This document shows, one piece after another, positions 22,124-34,859 of a DNA stretch of 64,000 bases. The position numbers and the translations under genes are program-made. The stretch's first letter is position 1; every line of letters begins with the position of its first letter. The notes below the pieces were generated by a model. The model had not been told where the DNA came from and did no database searches. It worked only from the letters and a program-made list of their open reading frames with translations. Origin of the DNA: Zanthoxylum bungeanum (taxonomy: Eukaryota > Streptophyta > Magnoliopsida > Sapindales > Rutaceae); contig SKCR01033465.1 of the NCBI GenBank assembly GCA_019454045.1, positions 1 to 64,000 of the forward strand. The letters are read 5' to 3'.

Positions 22124-24607
22124 AAGGTTTGAGCATGTAATGTTTATGGCTTAAAATTTGGGTAAAATTGATTTTGAGCATGAATTATGAAATTGGATGA
22201 TTAAGTATGCTTGAATGTGTTTTATATGATGATTGATTGGATCAATTTGTTGAAAAATTGTTTGGAACATTTTTTCCCCAAAATACTTAGCTTGGCCGAA
22301 AGTTAGAAGCCCTATAATGTCTTGGAATTTTGATTTTTGATTCATTGGATGAGTTAGAATCATTCGGGAATGTGATTTAATGTCGATTGTGGAATTAATT
22401 GGATTGAATTCGAATCGGACAAAAATCCCCTCCCTTGGCCGAGACTTTGAGCATGTATTAGGTTTGATTTTTGATCAAAATAAGTTGGACATGTTTTGTG
22501 GTAATTAAGCATGATTAGTTATGTTAATTGATGTTTTTGAAATGTTAATTGGGTAATTAATTGTGTAATGCACTTTAGGTAATTAAATTGGAAATTTGGA
22601 ATTTGGCAATTTAATTGAATTGGGCCTTAAAATTGGATTTGGGTTTGTTATGTTGTAATTGGGCTTGTTGGGCTTTGTTGTACAAAGTTGGGTTTAGGCA
22701 AAATTGGTTAGATCCAATTACGCCCAAAACCGCATCCATAAAGCCCAAATGCGACTAATGAACCTTTAAAGTTTAATTGGGCCTAATGGGCCAAGATTGA
22801 TTTATAGGCTTATGGGGTAACTCCCGGATTGGATTTTGGTTATTCGGTTTGACCCGAGTTGACCAAAAGTCCACGCCTTAAGAAATTAATTAAAAGCCCA
22901 TTGGACTTTAATTAAATTGACGTTGGACGTTAATCGGGCTTTGAGACCCGTAGCGATTAAATTTGGAATTTAAGTCGTAAAGGTTCGTAATTAAAGTGTA
23001 GTATTTAATTTGGAATTAAATAGCGAATTAGGATTGAATGCATATTAAATTGGATTTAATTGTGTGGTTTAATTTAATTCGAGAATATGTACTTTGAATA
23101 CTTATTCGCAAAACGAGTTTGACTCGAGCAAAATCAAATCGTTGTTTGAACATTGGATGGTCACTAATTATCAGATTAATTAATTTGATTAGATTGATTG
23201 ATAACATGCTTGTATGAATACATGGTTGCGATGCATGAATAATGTATATCGGATGGATATTAGATGGGTGGGACAATTTTAGAAATTGTTGTAATAAATT
23301 TGATTTATTAATTGGACCTGCGTGTCTAGCCTTATTACCTCTCTATTCTTTGTATTCTCTTCTCACCTATTCCCCTCAATGTAAATGAGGTTTCTTTAGA
23401 AGTGTAGTGTAACGGGTAGAAGTAATACATGTGCTAGCGGGAGAGATAAAGTGAGAGATTTGATCTAGGATCATTGTGTAAAGTATCCATCTGCATATCA
23501 TTATTATTTTTCATATGCACTTTATTATGTGTTTAGAATGCATGTTTAAGGGTGTATGATGATGAGACCTTAACAAAGATAATAAATTGGTTGTCAATTT
23601 GCACTCGAAAAACCCTCGCAAAATATTAAGCGTTTTTCCTTCCATTGAGTGATTCTCACTCAAGATCCGAGACTGGCATTGGCTTGTTGGCCAAAGTCAA
23701 GGCCTTTGTCCGTCGAGGATGTGTTTGAATCACGAAGACTTTGTTCCATATTGGTGTCTTGTCCAAGTGTTGGTTTGTTGGCCAAAGTCAAGACCACTTC
23801 TTGTCCATCGACATTGATTACGAAGCTTTCCATGGTCAATGGGTCGCGCTTAACTCGGATCACTAAGTTTGTTGTGCCAAAGCCAAGGCTTAGTTGATTC
23901 AGAGGAAAAAGGTTAGGTAATACATTGGATGTATTGGCATATATAAGATATATGTTTCGGACTTGGATGTCCCCTACCGGATCTAGGAATTGGATTGGAT
24001 CCAATCGATCTTAGAGATCTACCTAGTTAATTATCATACAATTTGTTGGCCAAAGTCAAGATTGTGTGATATTTAACGGGATCCTAGCCCACTAGGAAAC
24101 ACGGTTTCCCGAGTACTCGACAGAGGGTTAGAGGCTCGCCGAAAAATAGTGGGAGGCAAGAATTGAATTTGCAATATTCGTTTAATTACTTTCCATACGC
24201 GCTCATTCAAATATCATTCGTCGTCAAATAATTAAATGTTAGTTGGACTAATATTTAAAATGTTGTTTTAATAAATAGTTGGACTATATTCAAACTATTC
24301 ATTTATAATTGATTTTATAATTGGATTATAGTAATCAATATAATTGATTTTAATCTATTAAAAGTATAGTTGATTATATAGTTGGACTATAGTAATCATT
24401 ATATTAAATAGTACCTGAAATCGTTGATTAAATAGTTGGACTATTAAAATCAAGATAAAATTGAAAGATTGACATTTAAAACATAATCCTAGGGAAAATG
24501 TATTTAAATGGTTTAATTTTCAAATTGGGAATAAATTTTCAGGATGGTCCTGGAAAATAATAAGTTACTTTATTTGATAAAATAACGTATTATGCCTAAG
24601 CTAGGAG
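22124..24607 (+). other. Leader of Copia B1 with repeated motif
   Basis: Non-coding, homologous to the leader of Copia A. It contains four copies of a TTGTTGGCCAAAGTCAAG-like motif (about 23684, 23775, 23868 and 24042) and many hyphenated palindromes. A minus-strand open frame at 23660-24004 overlaps these repeats and is not considered real. Confidence 0.6.
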
Positions 24608-25578
24608 TAGGGGTGAGCATCGGTTCCGGTTCTACCCGGAACCGGTTGGACCGGACCGATTTTTCGGGTTTGGAACCGAAATCGGTTGTAATCGGGTAGG
24701 TTCCGGTTCCAAATATGAAGGAACAGATTTTATCTGGGTAGGTTCTGGTTCCAAAATGGTCGGAACCGGAATCGGACCATGGAACCGGTTTATATGAACA
24801 TAAATTTTAAACATTTGGTGTTCATTATGCGGAACCGGTTGAATATATACTTCAATACATAATTATGGCTGAATGTCTATGGATTTTAGTATCTCTGAGT
24901 AAAATTCTGTTTCAGTGGCATTTGCTGATAAGAGTGTCTGATTAAACATCTGGTGATGGACAATTAGACGTTTGATTTTGTTTTTGTATTGGGTTTGAAT
25001 GCTTGAGTAACCTTGTGATTTAATGCAAAAGAGTGATATACAGTCGCTATAAAGTGGGTACATATACCAATGTTAATTGTCAAATATTGTATTTTATGGT
25101 CAATTTGTTTTTCTCTGTGCTGTTATTATTGATTGATGACTATATTTTATTCCTATGCTCGTTGAAATATTATGGAGTATGGAAAGTATGCAAAAGAGAC
25201 TGTACTTGCTTACTAATTAGACGGCAATATACTTTCGTGGCTTTATCATGTTTGTGAAAATTTGGCTTAGAAGTATTTCGTTTGATCAGATTTTAAACAT
25301 AGTGGGCTATTGCATAACCTTTCGTTCTTGAGCTTCCGCACTTCGATTTGATCCCCGTTTTTTCCTACGAACTCGTATCAGAATGTAGTTTTCATTAAAA
25401 TATTTTAAAATAGGGTAATTCGGAACCGGACCGGAACCGAATTGGAACCGAATAATAGGGTACCCTGTTTAATCGGGTAGGTTCCGGTTCCGGTTCCACT
25501 TAGTGCGGAACTGAATTTTTCCGGGTAGGTTCCGGTTCTATGCGGAACCGGAACCGAAACCGATTTTGCTCACCCCTA
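24608..25578. mobile_element. Non-autonomous hAT-type element with GGTTCCGGTTCC-rich ends
   Basis: Terminal inverted repeats are TAGGGGTGAGCA and TGCTCACCCCTA (perfect 12 bp), followed on both sides by subterminal GGTTCC/GGAACC repeats. That arrangement is common in plant hAT MITE-like elements. Flanking 8-mers GCTAGGAG and GATATTAG agree at only 5 of 8 positions, so the target duplication is poor. No transposase is present. It splits the leader/gag region of B1. Confidence 0.75.
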
Positions 25579-25599
25579 GATATTAGAGCATAATCTTTG

Positions 25600-28500
25600 G
25601 AAGATTTATGTGATGATGACTTAGTGCTTAATCCATTATACTTCCGCAGTAGACTCCTTAATTTCTGAATCAGAACTAAGGATTAGATCCTTAAAATATG
25701 ATACTGAAATTGAAGGATCTTCATAAATCTATACTTAGATTTTAGAAGTACTACTATTGCAATAATAACTCTTGGAGAGTTAATGACTATTCTCAATGAG
25801 ATAAAGTCAAAGTTTGCAATAAGGCAAGTAGCGCAAGGCGTACCTTATTTCGATATTCTAGAAGGCCAAGGCTTGGCCAAAGGCTTCTGGAGTGTTGAAA
25901 CTGGAAAAGGCAAAATCATTATAATATTCTGGGAAGATAAAATGACATATCCCAAAATGTCTGCCTAAATTGTGGCAAACGGGATCGCGGAAGCTTGACT
26001 GTCGTTTGAACAAAGCAGACATGAAGGAATTGAAGACGAGCAAGGCTCTAACTTCAAATATGTTTGTCAACATTATGTTCACAACTAGTATTAAAATTAG
26101 ATTTTAAATACTTAGTGTGGTACATATATATATTGATGTTCAGAATCTGTTTTGAACAGGATACTGACTTCAATTGAGATTAATCTGCGAATTGGAAACG
26201 GGATGAAAATCGCTGTTTTAACCGTAGATACCTAAATTTAGGAACTACCTTCGGGTGTGTATCTAAATTTGGAAACTTTTATAATGTAACTAGTTTGACT
26301 AGAAACATTATCTTTATATCAGTGTTTAACCCGCTGCGGGTGAACCTTTATATCCTAGAACACTAAAGTGTTTCATTATATACAGATGATATTGAGATAA
26401 ACACATTAGATGTGAATAACAGAGTTTATATTTTGAATATAAATAATATCTCAAACATATAACATGACAAACAAATAGCTCGAACTGATTTGATCAGTTA
26501 AGAAACTTAAATGTGGCATTGTTGTCTGGGACACAATAAAACAAGAATCGTATATCCACACTTTTGAAGAGTGGATACTAGGACTGATTTGATTTCATTC
26601 AAATAATGTCTACGAATCTAGTTTATTGGGCAAAGTGCCTAAAACACTATTTACTTGGTAAAAGTGTAAATGCCACAGATCTGTTAGCCCTAGTTCATAG
26701 TGAAGCAAGTGGGCCCATGTCTAGCTAGGCTAGAGGCGGATATGAATATTTCGTGACCTTACGAATGTGGCATCGCGTTATGGTTATGTGTTTCTTTTGA
26801 AGAACACAAATCGAAAACTTTTACAATTTCGACACGAAATAGACAAACAGATCGGCTAAAGTATTATACCTTCACGGTGAGACCGTAATGAAAAATACTT
26901 AAGCAATAAGTTTCTTATATACTTGAAAGAGTATAGTATTCTTTCAATGAGGACTCCTCCCGGAACACGTCAGTTTGACGGTGTGTCCGAACTGAGATAA
27001 ACCGAATTATGTTAGACATGATAAGGCTAATCCTGAATCGCTCTGAGCTACCATTTCCTTCAACGGATAAGCTTTAACAGTGCAAAACTTATTTAGAATA
27101 AGGTTCCATAAAATTTGTTTGACAGATTTCATATTGGATATGAACGGAAAAGAAACATGGTTTCTCATTCCTATAAATTTGGGTATGCTAGGCATATGTT
27201 TGGATGATACCAAACTAAAACCCAAATTAGATAAGTGCCAAATTGGATAAGTGGGAGGATAGTAAAACTCGATGAAAATCAGAGTAATACTATTCAAGGC
27301 ATCGATTCCTAATGTAACACAAATAGTTCATCAATGATGAAAGTATACCATTAATCTTCGAATACACAAGAACCGCTTATGTCGGAGAGAGTCAGAAGAC
27401 AAACTGGGGTATGGGTTTCTGATCTCACCTCGTAAAGATGTCAATCTTTTGAGGTATACCAACTGACTACGTATGAGGAAGTGATACAAGGTATCGACTC
27501 CCTAATTATGGCAAAGTGCCATATAATCTGAAATGGATTCCATGTATATCAACTATGTTTGGATACTAGTTGATGTACCACAAGGCATTGTGCCTAATGG
27601 TACTATATAAGTCTTCAAGGAAGACATACATGGATGGCAACATACCAACGTATAAAGTTAGGCTTTTAGCGGAAAGGTATCGTTATCAACATTGTGTTGA
27701 CTACGATTCAACATTTTACCTGTTGCCACGGTAAATCCATTTGGATAATGCTTGCTAAAGCTGCGTATTTCATTTATGAAATATGTCAGCTTAACGGGAA
27801 AATTGCTTTCCTTAAACGGAAACCTTTTGGAGGATGTTTATAACATCATGTCGGTTTTGTCGTACCAAAACTAGCAAACAAGGTTTGTGGGTTATTCGAT
27901 CCATGTTTGGATTGAAGCAAGCATAGGTTCTTGGAATTGTCGTTTTGATGTAATCATAATGGAGTATGATTTAATTCAAAACAAAATGATTCTTGTGTAT
28001 ATAAGGAGGTTAGTGGGAGCGCACTGACAATAACTGTCCTATATAATAATGATAATATGTCATTTCTTGGAAATGATATTCCCATAAAATAACTATCGGT
28101 GAAAGCTTGGCTTTCGAGAAAACTCTCCGAGAAATCGTACATTGAAAAATGTACGTGACCTAATGTCTCATACGCTTTGAGCATATGGAAACAGGCCAAT
28201 CCAAGTGATAGTCACTGGATTGAAAGTAAGAACATCCGTTAGTTTCTTAGAGAACTAAGGATGCTGTCTTATACTATGGAGAAGGAGAACTTGAAGTGAC
28301 TGGGATCACTACTGCAAGTTTCCTAACCGATAAAATGACTATAAGTCGCAAACGGTACTACAAAGTTTGAATAATTGTACAGTGAGCTGGAAATCTTCCA
28401 AGCAAGATATTGTTACCGAATAAACAACAAATGCGGGTTATTGCTGCAGCAGAAGTAGCAATAGAAGCCTTCTGGGTCGATATAAATCCTAATTAGAGTA

Positions 28501-28745
28501 GGAATAGTTCTGTTAGCAGTTGAGCTAGGCTTGAGCACAGGCTAAAGAATTAATGGTCTCATCAACGATCCAGATACATACTTCGACTATTCATCTGATT
28601 CGTTCGGATCATACATCGTGGCGATGTGATGATCGTATAAATCGCATCAGACGATAATCATGCAAATCCGCTGACGAAAGCATTTCTCAGCAGTTTGAGC
28701 CAACCTTACATAGTTCGAGTGTAAGACACTCGAGTGACTGGCTAT
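25600..28745 (+). pseudogene. Heavily decayed Copia B1 gag-pol
   Basis: Only short matched pieces survive. A gag zinc-knuckle-like piece lies near 25960-26000 (CLNCGKRDR), pre-integrase near 26100-26530, an integrase remnant 26560-27350 (including 'PPGT' near 26955), reverse transcriptase 27480-28080, and an RNase H remnant 28290-28700. Comparison with Copia A shows indels every few tens of bases and no long open frame. A polypurine tract, AAGTGGGAGAT, ends at 28761. Confidence 0.8.
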
Positions 28746-28761
28746 AGGCCAAGTGGGAGAT

Positions 28762-30808
28762 TGTTGGACAATTATGACCCATAACGTCACTATTTTTACA
28801 GATCATGGTGTTGTTGTACAAATTAACTATGTGACAAAGGAGATTGCACTCTTATCATTTGTGATTAGATCACCTAGATGTATAAATGATGAGAGGTCCT
28901 TGTGATTTGTTCCTGGACGGAGAATGATATGAGACAGTATCAGTCCACGTAGGATAAATCATTAAATATCCTTAGTCAGAGTATTATCGAGATTGGACAT
29001 CGATAAATACGTAAAAGACTAGTATTGCACTTGTGCGCGTTGTGAGGGCACAACGGCATAGTTCTCATATATTTGGGTATAGGATACTCATGCAAGTGTA
29101 ATAGGAGGTTGTGTTTTACCGATGGTACGGGAAACAGCTTCGCTCTGGATAGACCCCCTCAGAATTCCATTGGTAGTATGACTATGTGTCTATGGAAGTC
29201 TGAAATCAAGGTAGGTGTATTTGGTCTTAACCTGAGACTTGCACCGCTAATACTTGCGACAATCAATATACTTTGGTTGCGGTTGTCCAGGGCTTTAACA
29301 GGTTCTGTGTACGCCAATGCTGGGTATATTGAGAATCGTAGTGTGTTGGGTGTGATGTCAATACGGAAGTATCACTCCAGTCATAGTGGAGATGACGGTC
29401 ACGTAGGATACGGGACTGGTTCTCTTAAATACTGCAGCTATCGGGATAAAATGACAAGGTCATGTTTATCCGATTATAGAGACTAGTTACCAGACATCTG
29501 ACATGTGTTTCGTACGGGGCAGACACAATTCCAGCCCCAGGCCTAGCACATGATCATCCGATACTGGACCGAAATACGCAATACTACGTATACTACGCCT
29601 GATATAGATCATTTATTCCTGTAAGGATATTTCCGGAGAATTGGGTAGGCATGACGCTTTGCTAGAGGCCAACCTTGTCTTGTAAATCGGTATAAACGAA
29701 GTATGAGGTACTTACGTGTTCGGATAGTCTGACGACCGAATTTACTGCCAATATATCCGGGGATCTCATGGGTCGCTTCCCAAAGATTCACCGATGACGT
29801 ATGACTCGCACTCTAAATTAATCTGGGATTAATTAGAAGAGAGAGAAAATTAATCTGGGATTAATTGCGGAGATATTTTATCTGGGATAAAATATCAATA
29901 AAATAGAGATAACGATTAATTTGGAATTAATCGATTAATTAATATATTTGATATATTGAACGAAATTGGATTTCGACGCGGAATTAAAATTAGATTTTAA
30001 TTCGGGCGAACGAATTAATTTAGAATTAATTCGTTAGCGACGTGAATAGTGATTTTGCTAGGCGTAATCATTTAATTACGACGCAACGGAAAATTCGTTA
30101 ATTTAGAATTAGCGAACCCGAGCCCGAGATTATTTGCGAGCGCATTCGCATTTCGAATTCGAATGCGGCACGCAAGTCAAATCAAGCGTCAAATCGCTAG
30201 TCGCAACTAGTGTCACATCATTCGTCAATCAAGTGATGGATGTCTTTCACTTTGAGTGATTGACGCAAGTCACTATTCATGGTGATGTGAGTTGATGGAG
30301 GTTGATGGGCTTTAATTATTTGACTTTTTGAAAGCCAAATTCAAGTGAAATGAATTTGAAATTCACATGAGTGTATAAGACACACTTTAGCCATCAACCA
30401 AAGTAATCTCTCTCTCACATCATCTCTTTCTTCTTCACGCCTATGGAGGGGCAATATGCTCACTGGTTTTCTGTCAAAACCGTGAGTTGGGGAGCAAGAG
30501 TTTGTGGTTTTTTTGGCAAAAATCACAAGAGCTAGGACTCCGAGAGACATGCGAAGGTGATAGGGAAGTCCACCCATGAGCCGGGAATCGTTCGAACGAA
30601 GCTTGGAGCTTGAAGAAGGACCAAAACCGAGCCAAACCAGTGGACTGCTGCTGTGAACTGCCGTGACCAGTCCAAGAGAAGAAAATCAGATTTTGTTCAT
30701 CGAAGCGTCGCTCAACCGATCGATGTGAGTATTCCGCAACTTCGTTGATTTGTATTCACACATATTTCATGCTTATTATTGATCTTGGGACCTTAATAGA
30801 AACCAACA
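28762..30808 (+). repeat. 3' LTR of Copia B1
   Basis: 2047 bp, TGTTGGACAATTATGACC to AACCAACA. It is nearly identical to the 5' LTR over most of its length. It is followed by GCCAC and the rest of the Athila LTR. Confidence 0.93.
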
Positions 30809-31018
30809 GCCACGTGTCACAATCCTACGGTGCCGAAAATCACTATCGACACGTGTCACCACGTCATCACCACGTCACTGCCACGTCAGCGCAATTATTG
30901 AGTTAATCATCCATATCGCCACGTCATTGGATAAGAATCTCAGCGGACTAACCAGAAGCTGACACATGTCGGGTCGCGTGAAGCTTGCGCGTCGCGACAC
31001 AGAGACCCTATCAACGCC

Positions 31019-31025
31019 TATAAAT
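31019..31025 (+). promoter_or_regulatory. TATA box of the Athila 5' LTR
   Basis: TATAAAT in 'aacgcctataaattcagc', shortly after the CpG palindrome and G-box cluster. The identical arrangement occurs in the 3' LTR at 44937-44943. Probable core promoter for the element's genomic RNA. Confidence 0.55.
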
Positions 31026-32384
31026 TCAGCTCGAGATTTTAGTTTCAGATGTACCTTCCTCTTTGAATTCTCTTATGTAAATAGAGAGTTTTATATCTAG
31101 TTTTCTTTAAATTCAGTTTTGTAATTAATTTTAATTACGTTCTGTAATAATAATTTACTTTCTTTACTTTTTCAGTCTTTACTATTCAGCTATGAGGAGG
31201 TAACTTCTCACTGCTAGGGTGAAAAGTAAAACTTTTATAACTGCTATTTAGATTAATCTCCCTTAATTATAATATATTCACTATTTAAAATTTGACTTAA
31301 CAAGGATACCGCTATATTGGCCGGTTGGTAATCAATTATAAACTGGTTTTAATCTGACTAAGCATGGCTACCGCCTGGTTGGTCGGTTGGTAATATACTG
31401 CCTTTATGGCAGGTCAGACTTAATTTGACTTAATCATATTACCGCCTATATGGCTGGTTGGTAATATTATCACAAGTTAATATATTATATTAAGGGAGAT
31501 ATCTAAATTAGTAGTGGTAAAAGTAGATCCTTTAACTCTAGCATTTTATTTTATTGTAATTTTACTTTTCGGTATTTACTTTGCCGCTTTACTTTTCAGC
31601 ATTTTATGTCTTTTACTTTTAAGTTTTTTTTACTAGCCCTAGTTATGTGTCGTAACTAAGTTAGTTATCTAGGGTTGTGATGAATTTTAATATCACCGGT
31701 TTATAAGGGGTTATTTTATAGTTTGGGTAATTTAAAGGTTTACTTATTAAGTCTTAAGCTTAATGCGTCTTGTTAACTGGCCACTAATAAGATTGATCTG
31801 GTAAATCTAAAATAAACTTGACAAATGAATTTTAGGTTTCAGCCTTAGACTTAATAGCTCACGATCTTCCTTGAGGATAGATAACCCTTTAATAGATTTC
31901 CTTACAGGATAGACATATACATGTCGGGCGGGGTAACATTTATTGGAACTTAATCTTAATGAATTCAGGTAATTTGGTTGTCAAAGACATATGGTTCAAT
32001 TGGGTTATACTGAGTATTTGCGTCTGACCTTCGACAGAGGCTTTCGCATAATTTCGTGTTCCAGGTTAGTAAACCAATTTATTACACAAACATTAAATAA
32101 TCACTTCATCTTTTAAAAGATATTAGAAAGATTCACAACCCTAGATAGTTCCTTAATATTGAATTTTCTTAAACCTACTTTCGAGCAATTTTATTTACTT
32201 GTTTTTAAGTTTAAAATCATCACCATTTCAAATCAATCAATCAACCTGTTAGATACTAGTAATCATTTGACCTCATAAAATTAATAGATTAGGTATTAAG
32301 TCCTCGTGGGATCGATACTTTTTATACTACTTGAACGATACGTGCGCTTGCGTTATACGCGTGTGATTACGCCGGTCAAGTTTT

Positions 32385-32403
32385 TGGCGCCATTGCCGGG
32401 GAC
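32385..32403 (+). promoter_or_regulatory. Athila primer-binding site (Asp-tRNA type)
   Basis: TGGCGCCATTGCCGGGGAC lies six bases after the LTR end at 32378. This is the characteristic Athila/Tat primer sequence and helps assign the lineage. Confidence 0.88.
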
Positions 32404-32510
32404 TTATTTATCTTTTACTATTAGTTTAGGGGTTAGGTACATTTACTTGTATCTAATTTCTTTTTACTTATTATTTCTGTTTTCTTGTGTTTCAGGTTCT
32501 CAAACACTAC

Positions 32511-34763
32511 ATGAGACGAACCAGAAGCTTTGAACTCCGACCACTTGACCCAGTGATTGAAAGAACCATCGGACAGTTGAGAAGGGAAATGAGTGAAGGC
32601 CAAGAAGCTTTAGTCAACATGGAACCTGAACCTTTGGAAGTTGCACCACTAATACCCATTCGAGACAGAACCATTCCGGTGGTCGACGGCTTCATTTCCT
32701 GTATTGTACTTTCTCCCTTACCAGCAAATGCGTGTGACATCAAAACATGCATTCAGATGATTCAGCAGTCAGTGCAGTTTGGGGGAAAAAAAACTGAAGA
32801 TCCTAATACCCACATCAGTAACTTCCTGGAAGTTTGCTGTACTTTCAATTACAACCGAGAAGCTGAAGAAGCAATGAGACTGCGGGGTTTTCCATACTCC
32901 TTGAAAGATAGAGCTAAAGCTTGGCTACATTCACTACCAGCGGGTTCCATCACAACTTGGAACACTTTAGCCACCGAATTTCTTGCAAAGTACTTTCCAC
33001 TAGCTAGAACTGGAAAGCTGACGAATGACATCACATCCTTTGTGCAACAAGATTCGGAAACTCTCTACGAAGTTTGGGAAAGGTACAAAGATTTACTCCG
33101 GAAATGTCCTCACCAAGAGATTCCAAAATGGCTTCAAGTCCAAACTTTCTATAATGGACTTTCTGGACTGATGAGAACCACAATTGATGCTGCTGCTGGA
33201 GGAGCTTTGATGGCAAAATGAGAAGATCAAGCCTGTGACCTAATCGAAGAAATGGCCAACAATAATTCCTTGTGGCCAACAGAAATGAGCATGATCCAAA
33301 GAATTGCAGGAATTTATGAAGTTGGAGCCAATACAGCAGTCAACGCCAAGCTGGATCAGATATGCAAATTCATGGAGACTCTTACCACTAGATCCACAAG
33401 TTCACCATATTGAGGAGCACCAGAACCAAACCAACTTGAAGAGACGGTGAATTATGTTAACAATTTCAACAGACAGGGGAATAATCCATATTCCAACACC
33501 TATAACCCAGGGTGGAGGAATCATCCGAATTTCTCATGGAGCAACAATTCAGGGCAAAAGAACTATCCACCACCTGGATTCCAGCAACAGAACAAATGCC
33601 AGGTGCAGGCAAATGAACCAGGAATAGCAGAAGTGCTGGCTCAGTTAAAAAAATACGATGCTATGTTTCAAAGCCAATCTGCTTCCATCAAAGCACTGGA
33701 GAATCAAATTGGACAACTGGCCAATGCTCAGAGTTACAGATCGCCAGGTAATCTTCCTAGTAACACAGAACCAAATCCAAGGAACCGAATGAAGGAGCAA
33801 TGTCAAGCCATCACCTTGAAAAGCGGTACTGAAATCAACAAAGATGTTGGAATCAAGGCAACAATTGAAGAACTTCCAAAAGATGCAGTTCCACAGATGG
33901 AGGGAAAATAAACAAAGGAAAAAGAAAAAGATCAGATCATTCCACCTCCATCTTTTCCTCAGCGTCTTCAGAAAAACAAATTGGACAAACAGTTTGCTTG
34001 TTTCTTGGAGGTTTTCAAAAAACTGCACATCAACATCCCATTTGCAGAAGCCTTGGAAGAAATGCCCAGCTATGTCAAATTCATGAAAGATATTCTTTCA
34101 CGAAAATGAAGATTGGGAGATTACGAGACAATAGCATTGACGGAAGAATGCAGTGTAATTATTCAAAGGAAACTTCCCCCGACGTTGAAAGATCCTGGCA
34201 GTTTTACTGTCTCATGCACCATTGGAGAACATTACATCGGTAAGGCTTGATGTGATTTAGGTGCTAGTGTTAACTTGATATCTTTTTCTATTTACAGGAA
34301 ACTGTAAATTGGAGAAGCAATGCCTACCTCAGTCTCGTTGCAACTTGCTGATCGAACACTCGCATTTCCAAGAGGTGTTGTTGAAGATGTGCTGGTCAAA
34401 GTCGATAAACTGATTCTCCCAGCAGATTTCATCATCCTTGACATGGAAGAAGACAAAGAAGTACCTATCATTCTTGGGAGACCATTCTTGGCTACAGGTA
34501 AAACTGTAATTGATGTGCAAAAAGGAGAACTGACCATGAAAGTGCATGACCAAGAAGTTACCTTTAATGTTTTCAAAGCCATGAAATTCCCGAGCGATGA
34601 AAAGGAAGAAGAGTGTTTCAGAGTTGATGTTGTTGATAGTATCGTTCAGGATACTGAGCCAAATCCCACGGATACACTTGAAGCTTGCATCACCAACATG
34701 ACTGACAGCGAGCTAGATACTGAAATCCTGAAATGTATCAACTACCTTGACAAACCATTCTGA
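32511..34763 (+). pseudogene. Athila gag and protease
   Basis: A single frame from the ATG at 32511 carries the Athila-type gag (residues resembling 'AKAWLHSLPAGSI', 'WERYKDLLRKCPHQ'), an Asn/Gln-rich stretch, and the aspartic protease. DLGAS is at about 34254, and 'PIILGRPFLATG' marks the protease end near 34470-34500. In-frame stops occur at 33219, 33411, 33909, 34107, 34248, 34305 and 34761, yet no frameshift is seen over 2.2 kb. Gag would form the particle and protease would cut the polyprotein. The upstream CAG|G at 32494 resembles a 3' splice site. It is decayed by point mutation. Confidence 0.9.
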
Positions 34764-34859
34764 TTCAAAGCGACACAAGTGGAAAGCCTGGAACTGCCAA
34801 AGAAAGATCGAATCAAACCTTCGATTGAAGAACCACCACAGCTGGAGCTGAAGTTACTA

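Larger units (their letters stand above)
20063..30808 (+). mobile_element. Copia LTR retrotransposon B1 nested in the Athila 5' LTR
   Basis: Two LTRs of 2047 bp each (20063-22109 and 28762-30808) start TGT(A/T)GGACAATTATGACC and end AAACCAACA. Flanks are GCCAT and GCCAC, a 5-bp duplication with one mismatch. A variant initiator-Met primer site follows the 5' LTR. The internal region is a long leader, a hAT insertion (24608-25578), and a pol remnant homologous to Copia A but riddled with indels and stops. LTRs differ only about 2-3% in the ~360 bases I compared, so insertion is much more recent than the apparent decay of pol. Confidence 0.92.
19592..32378 (+). repeat. 5' LTR of the Athila element, split by Copia B1
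   Basis: Two parts, 19592-20062 and 30814-32378, together ~2.04 kb, align with the 3' LTR at 44234-46299. The first dinucleotide is TA rather than TG, a point change. The break point carries the duplicated GCCAT/GCCAC. The 3' LTR supplies the matching uninterrupted site around 44709-44714. The U3 region holds repeated ACGTG and GCGTCGCGACGC palindromes. Confidence 0.93.
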
